Source: Lutraria lutraria (taxonomy: Eukaryota; Mollusca; Bivalvia; Venerida; Mactridae). From it: a stretch of DNA of 64,000 bases. The translations under genes were made by a program, and so were the position numbers. Below are positions 30,281 through 43,435 of this stretch, piece by piece. Where the stretch lies: the NCBI GenBank assembly GCA_964023205.1, contig OZ026851.1, positions 20,095,528 through 20,159,527 of the forward strand, read 5' to 3'. The notes below the pieces were generated by a model. That model made no database searches. It saw nothing but the letters and a program-made list of their open reading frames with translations, and was not told the origin of the DNA. How positions within the stretch are numbered: the first letter of the stretch is position 1; each line of letters starts with the position of its first letter.

Positions 30281-33200
30281 GAAACTTTCTAATGTGTGCT
30301 GTTGTTGTTGTAAATAATCAGATGTTGTACTAGGGGTCCTGGGTTTTTTGAACTTGAGATTGGTAAACAAACTCAAATCTCAATTTTGAATTTTTTAACT
30401 GTTCTCCAAAAAGAGTCCAGTTTCAAGTTTCATATCTTTAGGAACCTAATATTTTATACTTTTGTCACTTTTTGATATTGTCAGATGTATTTTAACTTCC
30501 AGTTTTAAATGGTTGTTTTTTACAATTTGATACTAGGGATGTATTAGGGAGTTTATTTGTAGTAATGTAATTAACCATTATTATTGTCTACCCTTTGAAC
30601 ATAGACTGGATAAACTTGTAAACATCCACCCTGTATTTTATTCTCTAGAAGAAAATTATTGCACACTCTTATCAACGTATCAGTGCAATATTCTGTATAT
30701 TGAAGAACATAAAAGCAGGGACACCAGCCCATTTAACCATAGTAACAAGTTTGAGCTGCTCAGGTCAGTTATAAATATTTCATCTAGTGATCTTTTATCA
30801 GATTTTAATTTGAATCTAAAGGAATGTTATATGTTTGTTACCGTGTGAGCCTTATGTTGTTTATGCTTAGTCTAAGTCTTGTAGTGTTACAGGCCTTTGA
30901 TTTCTTAGTTTAGATTGTATCATTATAGTTGACTGTCTTTGTACATTTTTTATAAAAACATACTTACATGTATAATGCTCATTGTTAAATGTAACCATCA
31001 ACATAAACAGGTCATGTATTACTGCTAATTTCTTGTTTTATCCTTTTTTCAAGTTTAGAATAAAAATGAATTTGTCAATATCAAAAACTAAAGAGAGTGA
31101 TAACATGAGATGTAGGACTCGGTGCAAAGATATGGTAGTCTAATACAGGTGTAAAAGTAAGGTATATATCTTTGAGTCATTTTGATATATGTAGATGCCA
31201 TCAGTCCACCTGAATATTTGGGTCATTATTTATCAGATGAAGTAGAAATATTTCACTGAACAAATAAGGTTATATAATTGATTTCGTTTCTGAAAGTTGA
31301 CCCTGACTGATGAACTCTTGATAAATGTCAGCAAAATATATGAATAAGCCGGGTAAAAATACATAATTATAGTTCTTGTTTTTCTTAATTTTACCTACAA
31401 ATTACTCTTTATTTATATTTTTATGTTATATTTCCATGTACATTTCATTGTTGTTGTTATTTTTTTGGACTTTTTTGTCAGTTTATACAAAACTTTACAT
31501 ATATACTAGGTAGTGTTGTAGTTTTTAGCCTTTTTTCTCTTTTTTTTAAAAAAAGTCCAAAAACTTGTAAGAAAATATTTATATTTGCTTAGTTGGGTGG
31601 GTATATCTTGGGGCCTAGTTTTATAAAATTGACCAAGTTGTGATTTTTCTGTTATAATTGTTCATGGCCTATGTTTTTATTCTTAAAGTAAAAGAGCTTT
31701 TTTCTGCCATCTTTTGAGAAATAAGATTTGATTTGGGATGGTTTTGGGCACAAAGAATCAGTCATTATTGTGGCAAGAAATTAATTTCTGCAGATTTTTT
31801 TCTATACTATTACTAGTTCAGTGCCTTATTACGGACAGTTATGGTGTGTTTTTTAAACATAATTATAATATCTTTCACATTTGCATAAGAAAATGAAACT
31901 AATTAAAACATTTTTGCCAGCATCATAACCAATTCAGATTCAGATCTCTAATTGGTTAAAAGTTGCTTTTTTCAGTCACACACACTGCCCATCAATTTAT
32001 ACATGTCAGCTATTAGTATTTATTCAATGGCCAGATATATGAACCAACATACTGGTAATATCTCGTTATCAATCATAATTCATATGATATATATGTTACC
32101 ATGGCAACCATTTGCCTCTTTACTCATCGTTTCAATGAAGATCGTTATTGTAAAGATGCTGTTTTACTGTGTCCAAAAAATAGGGGTCGCCCAGAACTAG
32201 GCCAATCAATACCTTTAACTTTTTGCTAAAAAAACTCATAATTATTCAAAAACAGAATCATTTGGTATATAACATAAAATTATTTGTATTTTTTGCTAAA
32301 ACCTTTATTAATTTCTACCCCTTTTTATTTCAGTATGTTGTTTTTGTTGTTTTTCTAAATTTTATCTGGTCTAGAGTTGACTTGGATTAATGAATATAAT
32401 TATATGTATGCATTTTAATGCTTTATGTTAACACTTAATTGAGATGGACTCCCTTCTTATAGATGGATTGTTAAATGATATCTAACATTATTTTAATATT
32501 TCATGTTATTTTATCTATTTTACTATTTGAGAATCTTTTTAAAATGTCAGTATTTCTTCTCAGGTCACGTTAGAAGCATTTATTTGTTTGTCAACCCTGT
32601 TTATTTGGGTTTTACTCGTCAGATGATTCACCTCACCAGATTTCCTGGACTGTGTTATAACCACTTCTAACTTACTCATCCATAATTCAGTACACCAACC
32701 ACTGGAGCATGGCCCAGTACAATTAATAGTGTTTGGTTAGTAATTTATTTAAGTTGTTGATTATACTGTATAAGGGACAGTAATACTTTTTGCACAGTAA
32801 TTGCAGTATAAATCTGACTGATTATTGAGCCAATAGATTTTTTGTTATTCAGTGTTTTTGGTATGCCCAGTACTGGGGACAGAAAAATTTTTTTTCTAGT
32901 GGCCTTGCATTGAATTTATCTTTCTTCTGTATATTTCCCTGGTTTCATTGTGATTTTTGTACATTTTTCTTTGATTATATTTTTAGCTGCTTTAAGGGTT
33001 TAGGGGTAAGATATCTAGCTTCATTATCCACTGTTTGATATTATATAACATTTATAAGGGTTTCAAAAAAAAAACCTGCATACAGCAAGTTTGTTCAAAG
33101 GTTTCCCTTTTGCTTAAGGGGCCAATAAAGATTAATGGACCTTTATATTTTATTATCTGAAAAAGTCCAAATTCTTGTTTGTAATTTGTTTCATATTTGA

Positions 33201-34555
33201 TTTATTTCTTTGAAGGAACTAAACCTGGATTTAGTTTACCCGTTAGTGAATGCTCTGCATTCAATGTTGTATTTTATTCTTTATTGAAATCTGTATAAGT
33301 TGGATAATTTTGAAGGAATCTCCAAATATGAAAGTGTTTTCATTTAGAGGTTGAATGAAATGTGATAGAATATGAAATTAATTTTCTGGTCATAAAAGCA
33401 CTTTTTGACTGCTTGTTATATATAACGGTTGTTAGAGTGAGGCAGATTTTCTATTGAAGGGGTTACAATGTGAGTACACTTTTAAGTGTACGTTAATGAA
33501 AAGGGTTGTGTAATATTAGTAAAAATCTTAGTATTGTTGTAATTCAGTTTTAACATTATAATGAATATGGATTGTTAAAGATTCTTTGCAATAAGGTTGT
33601 TTTATGTTCTTTTTTTACGTTTTATTAGAAAATAGTGTCTTATATTCATGTCTTCCTGCTGTTTTAATATGCTCATGACACCTATGGGCGACACCTGTGC
33701 GTTTTCACTGAATGATCTATTGAACTTTTATAGGTTAGATTTCAAAAATGCGTCATAATTATGTAGGTCAGTTTTAAAATTAGACATTGTCAAGTAATAA
33801 TTCTCAAAATAATGTAACAAATTAAAGATAGGTTGCTATGACATTTTTAGTGAGATGTGATTCGTTCTACAGATACTAGTATTAGGTAATCACAGGTTTT
33901 ATTGTATTTTTTTATAGACATTTTACTATTTTCTGTTTAACAGTTCAAGCTGTGTTTAGAATAATCTGTATGTACCTTATACTGTTTATAGTGTTGTGTA
34001 TTTGGCCTACATCTGGCTATTACTGTCTTAGATGATACATATTCATGAATATCTATTGTGTATAAATTTATTTGTATTTACAATAATCTCGATTTATATT
34101 TATTTTTTGCTGGTATATATTGAATTAAATTTTATAGCCATTTTTATATGCTGTATATGTATATGTTCATCTTTGTTGTTGATGTTTTACTGTTGTGATG
34201 TCTTATTAAAATCTTTGGCTTCAGTGCTCATTTAATATATAACAAACTGCTCACATAAAACAATCATTGTATCCAGGTATCTTATCTAGAATTTATTGTT
34301 GAACTCAAGTTGCATTTTAAACAATTTTATTTCATATTTTAGTGGAAATTTTTTAGATAAAACTCAAAATGTGTGATTAAACTGAGTTTGAGGGAAAGTT
34401 GAATACAGGCAAATTGTTGATTTTTTAAAAATTTTACTAGTTATTTTAGTATACATGTATTTGTTATATTAACATAGTAATATAACTATTTTCTATAGAG
34501 AATTAATATACTCTTCTATTTGCATTTTTTGGTCTAAATAATAAATATCTGTCAA
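30281..34555. other. Intergenic region, no gene recognised
   Basis: AT-rich DNA with long T and A runs. Possible use of the distal AATAAA at 31059 would extend the upstream 3' UTR. The short open frames here are AT-driven and lack splice support. No repeat family was recognised. Confidence 0.45.
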
Positions 34556-35618
34556 TTTTTATGCCCCCGCCATGAAATGGCGGATGGCATATAGTGTTTA
34601 CCCTGTCCAATGGTGTGTGTGTATGTGTTACGGATTTTCCTGTCCGGCTCATAACTTTGTCATGCATGATTGGATTTTGAAATAATTTGGCACAAATGTT
34701 CAACATAACAAGACGATGTGTCATGCGCAAAAACTATGTCGTTTGCTCAAAGGTCAAGGTCACAGTGGGCATTTAAAGCATTATATGTATATGTTCGTGT
34801 CCGGCTTATAACTCTGTCATGCATGATTGGATTTTGAAATAATTTAGCACAAATGTTCAGCATAACAAGACGATGTGTCATGCGCAAAAACTGTGTCGCT
34901 TAGTCAAAGGTCAAGGTCACAATGGACACTTAAAGCATTATATGTATATGTTCGTGTCCGGCTTATAACTCTGTCATGCATGATTGGATTTTGAAATAAA
35001 TTGGTACAAATGTTCAGCATAACAAGACGATGTGTCATGCGCAATAACTGTGTCGCTTGCTCAAAGGTCAAGGTCACAGTGGACACTTAAAGCATTATAT
35101 GTATACGTTTGTGTCCGGCTTATAACTCTGTCATGCATGATTGGATTTTGAAATAAACTGGCACAAATGTTCAACATATCTAAACGATGTGTCCTGCGCA
35201 TCAACTGCGTCACTTGCTCAAAGGTGAAGGTCACAGTGGACGTTAAAAGTTTGTGCATATTATTATGGATATAGTGAAAGTGTATGTTCGTGTCCGGCTT
35301 ATAAGTTAGTCATGCATGATGGAATTTTTAAATAAATTGGCACAAATGTTCATCATATTAAGATGACGTGTCATGCCCAAAATCTGTGTCACTTACTCAA
35401 AGGTCAAGGTCACAGTGGACACTTATATATGTTCATTCCTTACATTGAAATAGTGAATGTACATGTAGTTGTGTGTTTACCACCCTTAGGTGATCTTTAC
35501 CTCCCACTATAGGCAGCATTCCCAAGCAACCTGCTCTTTGTAGTATTCACATAAAACTCCTTCCTGTGTCCAGTGTGAAATGGCGGGGGCATCCGTGTCC
35601 TACGGACACATTTCTAGT
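34556..35618 (+). mobile_element. Helitron/Helentron-like non-autonomous element with 157-bp tandem core
   Basis: Starts TTTTTATGCCCCCGCCAT. The 13-bp subterminal inverted repeats ATGCCCCCGCCAT (34561-34573) and ATGGCGGGGGCAT (35580-35592) are perfect. The core has five tandem units starting GTGTCCGGCTTATAACTCTG-like, near 34641, 34798, 34955, 35112 and 35291 (period 157, the last longer). The 3' end is a GTGTCC-TAC-GGACAC hairpin (35595-35609), ATTT, then CTAGT (35614-35618), fitting the Helitron CTRRT terminus. No protein is encoded. Confidence 0.72.
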
Positions 35619-36032
35619 TGTAATATCTTTTCTATATTATCTATTTTAGTCTTGAAAAATACATATTTTTTTCATAGCATAAATTATTTCTACACATATT
35701 CTCATTTGGATGTAAATGATCATGTTTATGCTGTAACTGGTCTAAATAGTGAAAGGGATTATTATCTAGCTGCCCTCCCTCCCCTTTCCTATGTCTGATT
35801 TGTTCCTGTGAAATGAGGGATTTCTAGATACAGTAACAATCATGCAGTGCCCATCCTTGTACAATGGGGTTCAAGGTCACTGAGAGGTCAATTCAGATAA
35901 TTCAAGACTTATTAAATCTATTGTTAACCCCACAGAATCCTTGATTGAGGTATATGACATTAATTATTGGTGTTTCTTGTTTTTTTATCTTTGTTTAATT
36001 GTCAGTTATATTAGATCCGCTTCCATTAGACC

Positions 36033-36249
36033 CGTCTCCGTGGTCAAGTGGTTAAGGTTGCTGATTTAAAATCACAGTAACCTCTCACTGGTAGAGGGCC
36101 GTGGGTTCTATGTTTCTTAATGTTAGAAAGTAGGCAGTTGCTTACGGAGGTTGGGAGTCTAGTACTGGTTCTTCCCAGGAACAGTACTTAGGTGAACTGT
36201 CAGCCTCATGACTCTGTTGAAAAGGGGCATAAAACTCAAACAAACAAGC
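36033..36249 (+). repeat. tRNA-headed SINE, full-length-looking copy
   Basis: The head GTCTCCGTGGTCAAGTGGTT resembles a Leu/Ser-type tRNA (box A GGTCAAGTGGTTAAGG, box B-like CCGTGGGTTCTAT). The body has GTAGGCAGTTGCTTACGG and GGTTCTTCCCAGG, with the tail GCATAAAACTCAAACAAACA. The body and tail recur at 58179-58320. Confidence 0.75.
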
Positions 36250-37341
36250 ATCAGTTATGTTTATGATTTGTTGTGATGTAAACTTGCTTTAGAGGTGTAA
36301 TGATTATTATACCTCTTACTCTAAAGTGTTCAGTGTTGATTTTAGTGTACTGTAACCTTAAATCTATACCAAGAATACATTTCTTAGTTATACCATACTG
36401 TGAAGTCAGATACCATGTGGCCTAAATTTCTCTCCAAAAGTGAACTAGTTAGTTCAGCGAAGTTATTTATTCATCAGTATAATAGTAAAGTATATTTAAA
36501 TTAATCCTTTTCAGAATAAAAATAATTGTAGTAATTGTAAATTTTAAAAATAAAAAAAACAAATTAATGAAGATGCACTTAATAATATGATGATGATATA
36601 AATTATTTCACATGAATTTTTTTGTTAATTACTGAATAGAAAAAACAACAACATTGGTTATTTGCTCTTATTTTACTGATGTGTGAAGATTTTAGTGTGT
36701 GTTAACCATTCTGTATGATATCTGGATATTTTAAACTTATTTTCCACTTGTGTATTATTACACTATTCTATATTATGTGTATTACCATTGTTATTATTAT
36801 TATTAAGCTCCTGCTTAGTTTACTGCAATGAAGTTGCCATTAAACTTTCTATTATGATTTGTTCTTCTATATCCTCTTTACTAATAGAGAAGTTCTGGCA
36901 CTAAACTGGTTCCAGTTCAATGTTCCAGTTCACCAATGTATGGACAGAGTCTATGGGAACCAGTCTATTCTGGCACACCCCTAGAACTACATTCCAGCGG
37001 TGCCTCAAACTTGACTAACCTCTTTCAACTACTACCACAAAGTAGTGTTATTATGAGATGGAGCAGATGCACTAGCTACTCAAGTAGTTATGGTCTATTT
37101 CCGAATAGTTGGTGGACATAACTGCCAGTTACTTTATTTGAGTAGATTACCACAATTAAATCTTTGCCTAATTCTATATAAATTGACAATTAACTATTTA
37201 TCTACTAAAATAATTTATTGTCATAAATGTTGTAATGCACAAATTTAAAAACTTGACAACCGATTGTCAAAATTGAACAGTGTTTATAATAGCCCAAGAA
37301 GTTACTGGCAAGGCAGACCAGCTGTTAAAGAATTAGCCAAG
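36250..37341. other. Intergenic region, no gene recognised
   Basis: Mostly AT-rich. A less AT-rich block at about 36890-37125 has a 61-codon open frame (MYGQSLWEPVYSG...) but no splice sites, start context or family match that would support it. Confidence 0.4.
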
Positions 37342-37790
37342 TAGGGCTGTCCCGATATGGCCTGCGTACCGGTACAGCGCTGAGCGATATGCGTATCGGA
37401 AGGTCCCGTATCGCAGTTTTTATTTTATATTAAAATCAGCTCTTAGAATGTTGGACAACTGAACTAGATTTGCGAATTTACTCTCATATCAACGTCGACA
37501 ATGCTTACGCAACTAATATCTGGTATTCCATACTCTATTTGTAGACATTAGCAGCGTCAAGTCTGAAAGCTAGACAACGAATTCTATATTCAGATTTTGT
37601 CAAGTAGATATTGACATATAAATTGTATGACGCCGCCATATAATGTTACATAAAAATATGGCAGCATTTTGTTTTTTTCCGATTAATGAAACAAAGAATC
37701 ATGTACATGTAGTTGTCTATTAGTAGTGTCAAATCGATGTCAAGTGTAGTGGTGGGACAAGCAACCTTAGAACACATAAAAAACATTTGT
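37342..37790. mobile_element. One-ended hAT-like fragment beside the satellite
   Basis: The left terminus TAGGGCTGTCCCGATATGG followed by GTACCGGTAC and GCGTATCGG repeats resembles the other TAGGGCTG ends here. No matching right end was found before or just after the satellite, which starts about 450 bp inside it. Confidence 0.45.
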
Positions 37791-39108
37791 ATTACTTTTC
37801 CCCCCTAACCATAACATTATTGCATTATGATTTTAGGCCATTTCTTCCCCATCTAGGCCACTTCCCCCCCCCCCCCCCCTAATGATAACAGTATTGCATT
37901 ATGATTTTAGGGCATTTCTTCCCCATCCCTTGGCCACTTTCCCCCTAGTGATAACAGTATTGCATTATGATTCTAGGCGGCCATATCTTCCCCCCCTTGG
38001 CCACTTTCCCCCCTAATGATAACATTATTGCATTATGATTCTAGGCCATTTCTTCCCAATCTAGGCCACTTCCCCCCCCCCCTAATGATAACATTATTGC
38101 ATTATGATTCTAGGCCATTTCTTCCCAATCTAGGCCACTTCCCCCCCCCCCCCCCTAATGATTACATTATTGCATTATGATTCTAGGCCATTTCTTCCCC
38201 ATCTAGGCCATTTCCCCCCTCATGATAACAGTATTGCATTATGATTCTAGGCCATTTCTTCCCCCATTTGGCCACTTTCCACCCTAATGATATCATTATT
38301 GCATTATGAATCTAGGCCATTTCTTCCCCCATTTGGCCACTTCCCCCCCCCCCCCCTAATGATAACATTATTGCATTTTTATTCTCGACCATTTCCTCCC
38401 CATCTAGGCCACTTTCCCCCCTAATAATAACAGTATTGCATTATGATTCTAGGCTATTTCTTCCCCCATTTGGCCACTTTCCCCCCCTAATGATATCATT
38501 ATTGCATTATGAATCTAGGCCATTTCTTCCCCATCTAGGCCACTTCCCCCCTCCCTAATGATAACAGTATTGCACTATGATTCTAGGCCATTATTACATT
38601 ATTGCATTATGATTCTAGGCCATTTCTTCCTCATCCCTTGTCCACTTTCCCCCTAATGATAACAGTATTGCATTATGATTCTAGGCCATATCTCCCCCCC
38701 CCCCCCCCTTGGCCACTTTCCCCCCTCATGATAGCATTATTGCATTATTATTCTAGGCCATTTCTTCCCAATCTAGGCCACTTCCCCCCCCACCCCGAAT
38801 GATAACAGTATTGGATTATGTTTCTAGGCGATTTCTTCCCATCTAGGCCACTTTTCCCCCTAATGATAACAGTATTGCATTATGATTCTAGGCCATTTCT
38901 TCCCCATCCCTTGGCCACTTTTCCCCCTAATGATAACAGTATTGCATTATGATTCTAGGCCATCTTCCCCATCTAGGCCATTCCCCCCCTCATGATAACA
39001 GTATTGCATTATGATTCTAGGCCATTTCTTCTCCATCTAGGCAATTTCCCCCACCCCCTCGTGATAACATTTTATTATAATTCTAGGCCATTTCTTCCCA
39101 TCTAGGCC

Positions 39109-39975
39109 ACTTCCCCCTCCCCTAATGATAACAGTATTACATAATGATTCTAGGCCATTATTACAGTATTGCATTATGATTCTAGGTCATTTCTCCCCCC
39201 CCCCTTGGCCACTTTTCCCCCCTAATGATAACAGTATTGCATTATGATTCTAGGCTATTTCTTCCCCATCTAGTCCACTTCCCCCCCCTAATGATAACAG
39301 TATTGCATTATAATTCTAGGCCATTTCTTCCCCCATCTAGGCCACTTTGATTCTAGGCCATTTCTTCCCATCTAGTCCACTTCCCCCCCCCCCCCTAATG
39401 ATAACAGTATTGCATTATAATTCTATGCCATTTCTTCCCTATTTAGGCCATTTCCCCCCCCTAATGATAACAGTATTGCATTATAATTCTAGGCCATTTC
39501 TTCCCCCATCTAGGCCACTTTGATTCTAGGCCATTTCTTCCACATCTAGGCCATCCCCCCCCCTAATGATAACAGTTTTGCATTATGATCCTAGGCCATT
39601 TCTTCCCTATTTAGGCCATTTCCCCCCCCATGATAACATTATTGCATTATGATTCTAGGCCATTTTTTTCCCCATCTAGGCCATTCCCCCCACTCATGAT
39701 AACAGTATTGCATTATGATTCTAGGTCATTTCTACCCCCTCGTGATAACATTTCATTATAATTCTAGGCCATTTCTTCCCATCTAGGCACTTCCCCCCTC
39801 CCCTAATGATAACAGTATTACATAATGATTCTAGGCCATTATTACAGTATTGCATTATGATTCTAGGTCATTTCTCCCCCCCCCTTGGCCACTTTTCCCC
39901 CCTAATGATAACAGTATTGCATTATGATTCTAGGCTATTTCTTCCCCATCTAGTCCACTTCCCCCCCCCCCTAAT
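39109..39975. repeat. 681-bp higher-order duplication within the satellite
   Basis: A distinctive run of variant units, with ACAGTATTACATAATG, then a short unit GGCCATTATTACAG, then TCTAGTCCACTTCC, appears at 39131 and again at 39812. The offset is 681 bp. Confidence 0.75.
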
Positions 39976-40870
39976 GATAACAGGCCATTTTTTCCCCATC
40001 TAGGCCACTTTGATTCTAGGCCATTTCTTCCCCATCTAGGCCATTCCCCCCCCCCCTAATGATAACAGTATTGCATTATGATTCTAGGCCATTTCTTCCA
40101 CATTTAGGCCATTTCCCCCCCATGATAACATTATGATTCTAGGCCATTTTTTCCCCATCTAGGCCATTCCCCCCCACTCATGATAACAGTATTGCATTAT
40201 GATTCTAGGTTATTTCCTCCCCCTTGGCCACTCCCCCCCCCCCCCCCTAATGATGACAGTATTGCATTATGATTCTTGGCCATTTCATCCCCATCTATGC
40301 CACTTTTCCCCCCTTAATAATAACATAATTGCATTATGATTTTAGGCCATTTCTTCCCCATCTAGGCCACTTTGATTCTAGGCCATTTCTTCCCCATCTA
40401 GGCCATCCCCCCCTAATGATAACAGTATTGCATTATGATTCTAGGCCATTTCCCCCCCCCCCCCCCTTGGCCACTCCCCCCCCCCTAATGATAACAGTAT
40501 TGCATTATGATTCTAGGCCATTTCTTCCCCCATCTAGCCACTCCCCCCCCCCCCTAATGATAACAGTATTGTATTATGATTCTAGGCCATTTCTTCCCAT
40601 CTATGCCACTTTTTCCCCCTTAATAATAACATAGTTGCATTATGATTTTAGGCCATTTCTTCCCCCCCGACCACTTTTTCACCCCTAATAATAACAGTAT
40701 TGAATTGTGATTCTTTACCATTTCTTCCCCATCTAGGCCACTTTTTCCCTCTTGATGATAACAGTATTGCATTATGATTCTAGGCCATTTCTTCCCGATC
40801 TAGTCCACTTTTCCCCCTAATGATAATAGTATTGCATTATGATTCTAGGCCATTTCTTCCCCATCTAGGC

Positions 40871-42084
40871 CACTGTTCCCCCCTTTATAATAACAGTATT
40901 GCATTATGGTTCTAGGCCATTTCTCCCCCCTTTGGCCACTTTTTCCCCCCTAATGATTACAGTATTGAATTATGGTTCTCGGCCATTTCTTCCCCATCTA
41001 GGCCATTCCCCCCCCCCCCCTAATGATAACAGTATTGCATTATGATTCTAGGCCATTTCTTCCCGATCTAGGCCATTCCCCCCCCCCCCCTAATGATAAC
41101 AGTATTGCATTATGATTCTAGGCCATTTCTTCCCCATCTAGTCCACTCCCCCCCCCCCAACTGATAACAGTATTGCATTATGATTCTAGACCATTTCTTC
41201 CCGATCTAGGCCATTCCCCCCCCCCCCCCTAATGATAACAGTATTGCATTATGATTCTAGGCCATTTCTTCCCCATCTAGTCCACTCCCCCCCCCAACTG
41301 ATAACAGTATTGTATTATGATTCTAGGCCATTTCTTCCGCATCTAGGCCATTCCCCCCTAATGATAACTGTATTGCATTATGATTCTAGACCATTCTCCC
41401 CCCCCCCTTGGCCACTTTCCCCCCTCATGATAACATTATTGCATTATGATTCTAGGCCATTTCTTCCCCATCTAGGCCACTGTTCCCCCCTTTATAATAA
41501 CAGTATTGCATTATGGTTCTAGGCCATTTCTCCCCCCTTTGGCCACTTTTTCCCCCCTAATGATTACAGTATTGAATTATGGTTCTCGGCCATTTCTTCC
41601 CCATCTAGGCCATTCCCCCCCCCCCCTAATGATAACAGTATTGCATTATGATTCTAGGCCATTTCTTCCCGATCTAGGCCATTCCCCCCCCCCCCCTAAT
41701 GATAACAGTATTGCATTATGATTCTAGGCCATTTCTTCCCCATCTAGTCCACTCCCCCCCCCCCAACTGATAACAGTATTGCATTATGATTCTAGACCAT
41801 TTCTTCCCGATCTAGGCCATTCCCCCCCCCCCCCCTAATGATAACAGTATTGCATTATGATTCTAGGCCATTTCTTCCCCATCTAGTCCACTCCCCCCCC
41901 AACTGATAACAGTATTGTATTATGATTCTAGGCCATTTCTTCCGCATCTAGGCCATTCCCCCCTAATGATAACTGTATTGCATTATGATTCTAGACCATT
42001 CTCCCCCCCCCCCTTGGCCACTTTCCCCCCTCATGATAACATTATTGCATTATGATTCTAGGCCATTTCTTCCCCATCTAGGCC
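40871..42084. repeat. 607-bp higher-order duplication within the satellite
   Basis: The variant marker CACTGTTCCCCCCTTTATAA starts at 40871 and at 41478. The following units (GATTACAGTATTGAATTATG, TTCTCGGCC, CAACTGATAACAG, TTCTTCCGCATCTAGG) occur in the same order in both blocks, so 40871-41477 and 41478-42084 are tandem copies. Confidence 0.88.
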
Positions 42085-42675
42085 ACTTCCCCCCCTAATG
42101 ATAACAGTATTGCATTATGATTCTAGGCCATTTCTTCCCCATCTAGGCCATTCCCCCTAATGATAACAGTACTGCATTATGATTCTAGGCCATTCTCCCC
42201 CCCCCCCCCCCTTGGCCACTTTCCCCCCTCATGATAACATTATTGCATTATGATTCTAGGCCATTTCTCCCCCCCCCCCCCCCCTTGTCCACTATTTACC
42301 CCCTAATGATAACAGTATTGTATTATGATTCTAGGCGATTTCTCCCCCCCCTGGCCACTTTTTCCCCCCAATGATAACAGTATTGCATTATGATTATAGG
42401 CCATTTCTTCCCCATATAGGCAACTTTCCCCCCTAATGATTACATTATTGCATTATGATTCAAGGCCATTTCTTACCCCCCCCTTGACCCCCCCCCCCCC
42501 CAATGATAACATTGTTGCATTATGATTCTAGGCCATATCTTCCCCATCTAGGCCACTTCGCCCCCTTAATGATGACAGCATTGCATTATTATTTTAGGCC
42601 ATTTCTTCCCCATCTAGGCCACTTTGATTCTAGGCGATTTCTTCCCCATCTAGGCCAGGTCCCCCCCCCCTCATG

Positions 42676-43435
42676 AATTTAAAATCCTTCGTTTCAATTT
42701 TGATCACAACCCGTACGATATCATCCTAGTGTCACGGGTAAGTTGTTTGAAATACACACGATATGAGTAAAGGATCGAGATCTGACAATAGATACAATAT
42801 ATAACTAATAATAGTTAATGTAAGTAATCCGAAATATTTAGTCAAATGATATTTAGTCAATTTAAGTAATAATTAATTATTCCGTAATAGTCCCTGCATG
42901 TCTAACTGCAAGAGTACTGCGTGATTTTTAGATGTTATCCACTTTTGTTATTATGACGTAAGAAAGAACGTAATAACAAGACGTATTTGTGAAACACGGA
43001 TGTCCCTTCTGGATCGACCTACTGACCTCAAAATCAACAGAGGTCATCTACATGTGATGAACAACCTCCCAACCAAATCTGAAGAGCTTAGGCCAAAATC
43101 GTTCTCTAGTTATTTGTCGGACATGTACAAGGATTGGTTACGAAGAGAGGCACTATAAATACCGTAAAAATGACCGTAATTAATTACTTTAATGCAATTT
43201 TGTGAAAAATAATGCGCGATGACATATTATTTTTTCCTTTTATCATTGCTTGTTAAAATCTCCACAAAACCAACATGTGATTCATTAGTTGATTGAATCT
43301 ACTTCCGTTTACCATAAGTACACTAAAACATAGTTGGGTGTCAAAATTACGGGTGAAAACACGGACGTATTTTTAGTGCTAAATGTTTCGCCAAGGAAAT
43401 AATGACGACAAATCACCATTAAAACTTATATGAGC
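42676..43435. other. Non-coding stretch right of the satellite
   Basis: No gene recognised. The segment at about 43010-43150 (GGATCGACCTACTGACCTCA, then CCAACCAAATCTGAAGAG) has the texture of a degenerate dispersed non-coding repeat. Confidence 0.35.

Larger units (their letters stand above)
37800..42675. repeat. 4.9-kb satellite, about 70-bp unit with poly-C tracts
   Basis: Roughly 65-70 tandem units built on TAATGATAACAGTATTGCAT, TATGATTCTAGGCC, ATTTCTTCCCCATCTAGGCC and ACTT plus a run of 5 to 17 C. The spelled unit is conserved while C-run length varies strongly. The reverse strand therefore has a G-run every 60-75 bp. Apparent open frames (LMITVLHYDSRPF repeats) are a consequence of the satellite and not genes. 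Segments of about 607 and 681 bp are duplicated within it. Confidence 0.95.

Noticed and set aside
34503..35258. Minus-strand frames with repeated CDLDL and RTHRLVMLNIC motifs
   Set aside because: They repeat every 157 bp with the tandem core of a non-coding Helitron-like element.
38602..41721. Long open frames of LMITVLHYDSRPFLPHLGH type repeats
   Set aside because: They are translations of the poly-C satellite; frames follow the repeat unit and break whenever C-run length changes.
37800..42675. CRISPR-like interpretation of the regular repeats
   Set aside because: Units are contiguous without unique spacers, and the genome is clearly eukaryotic.
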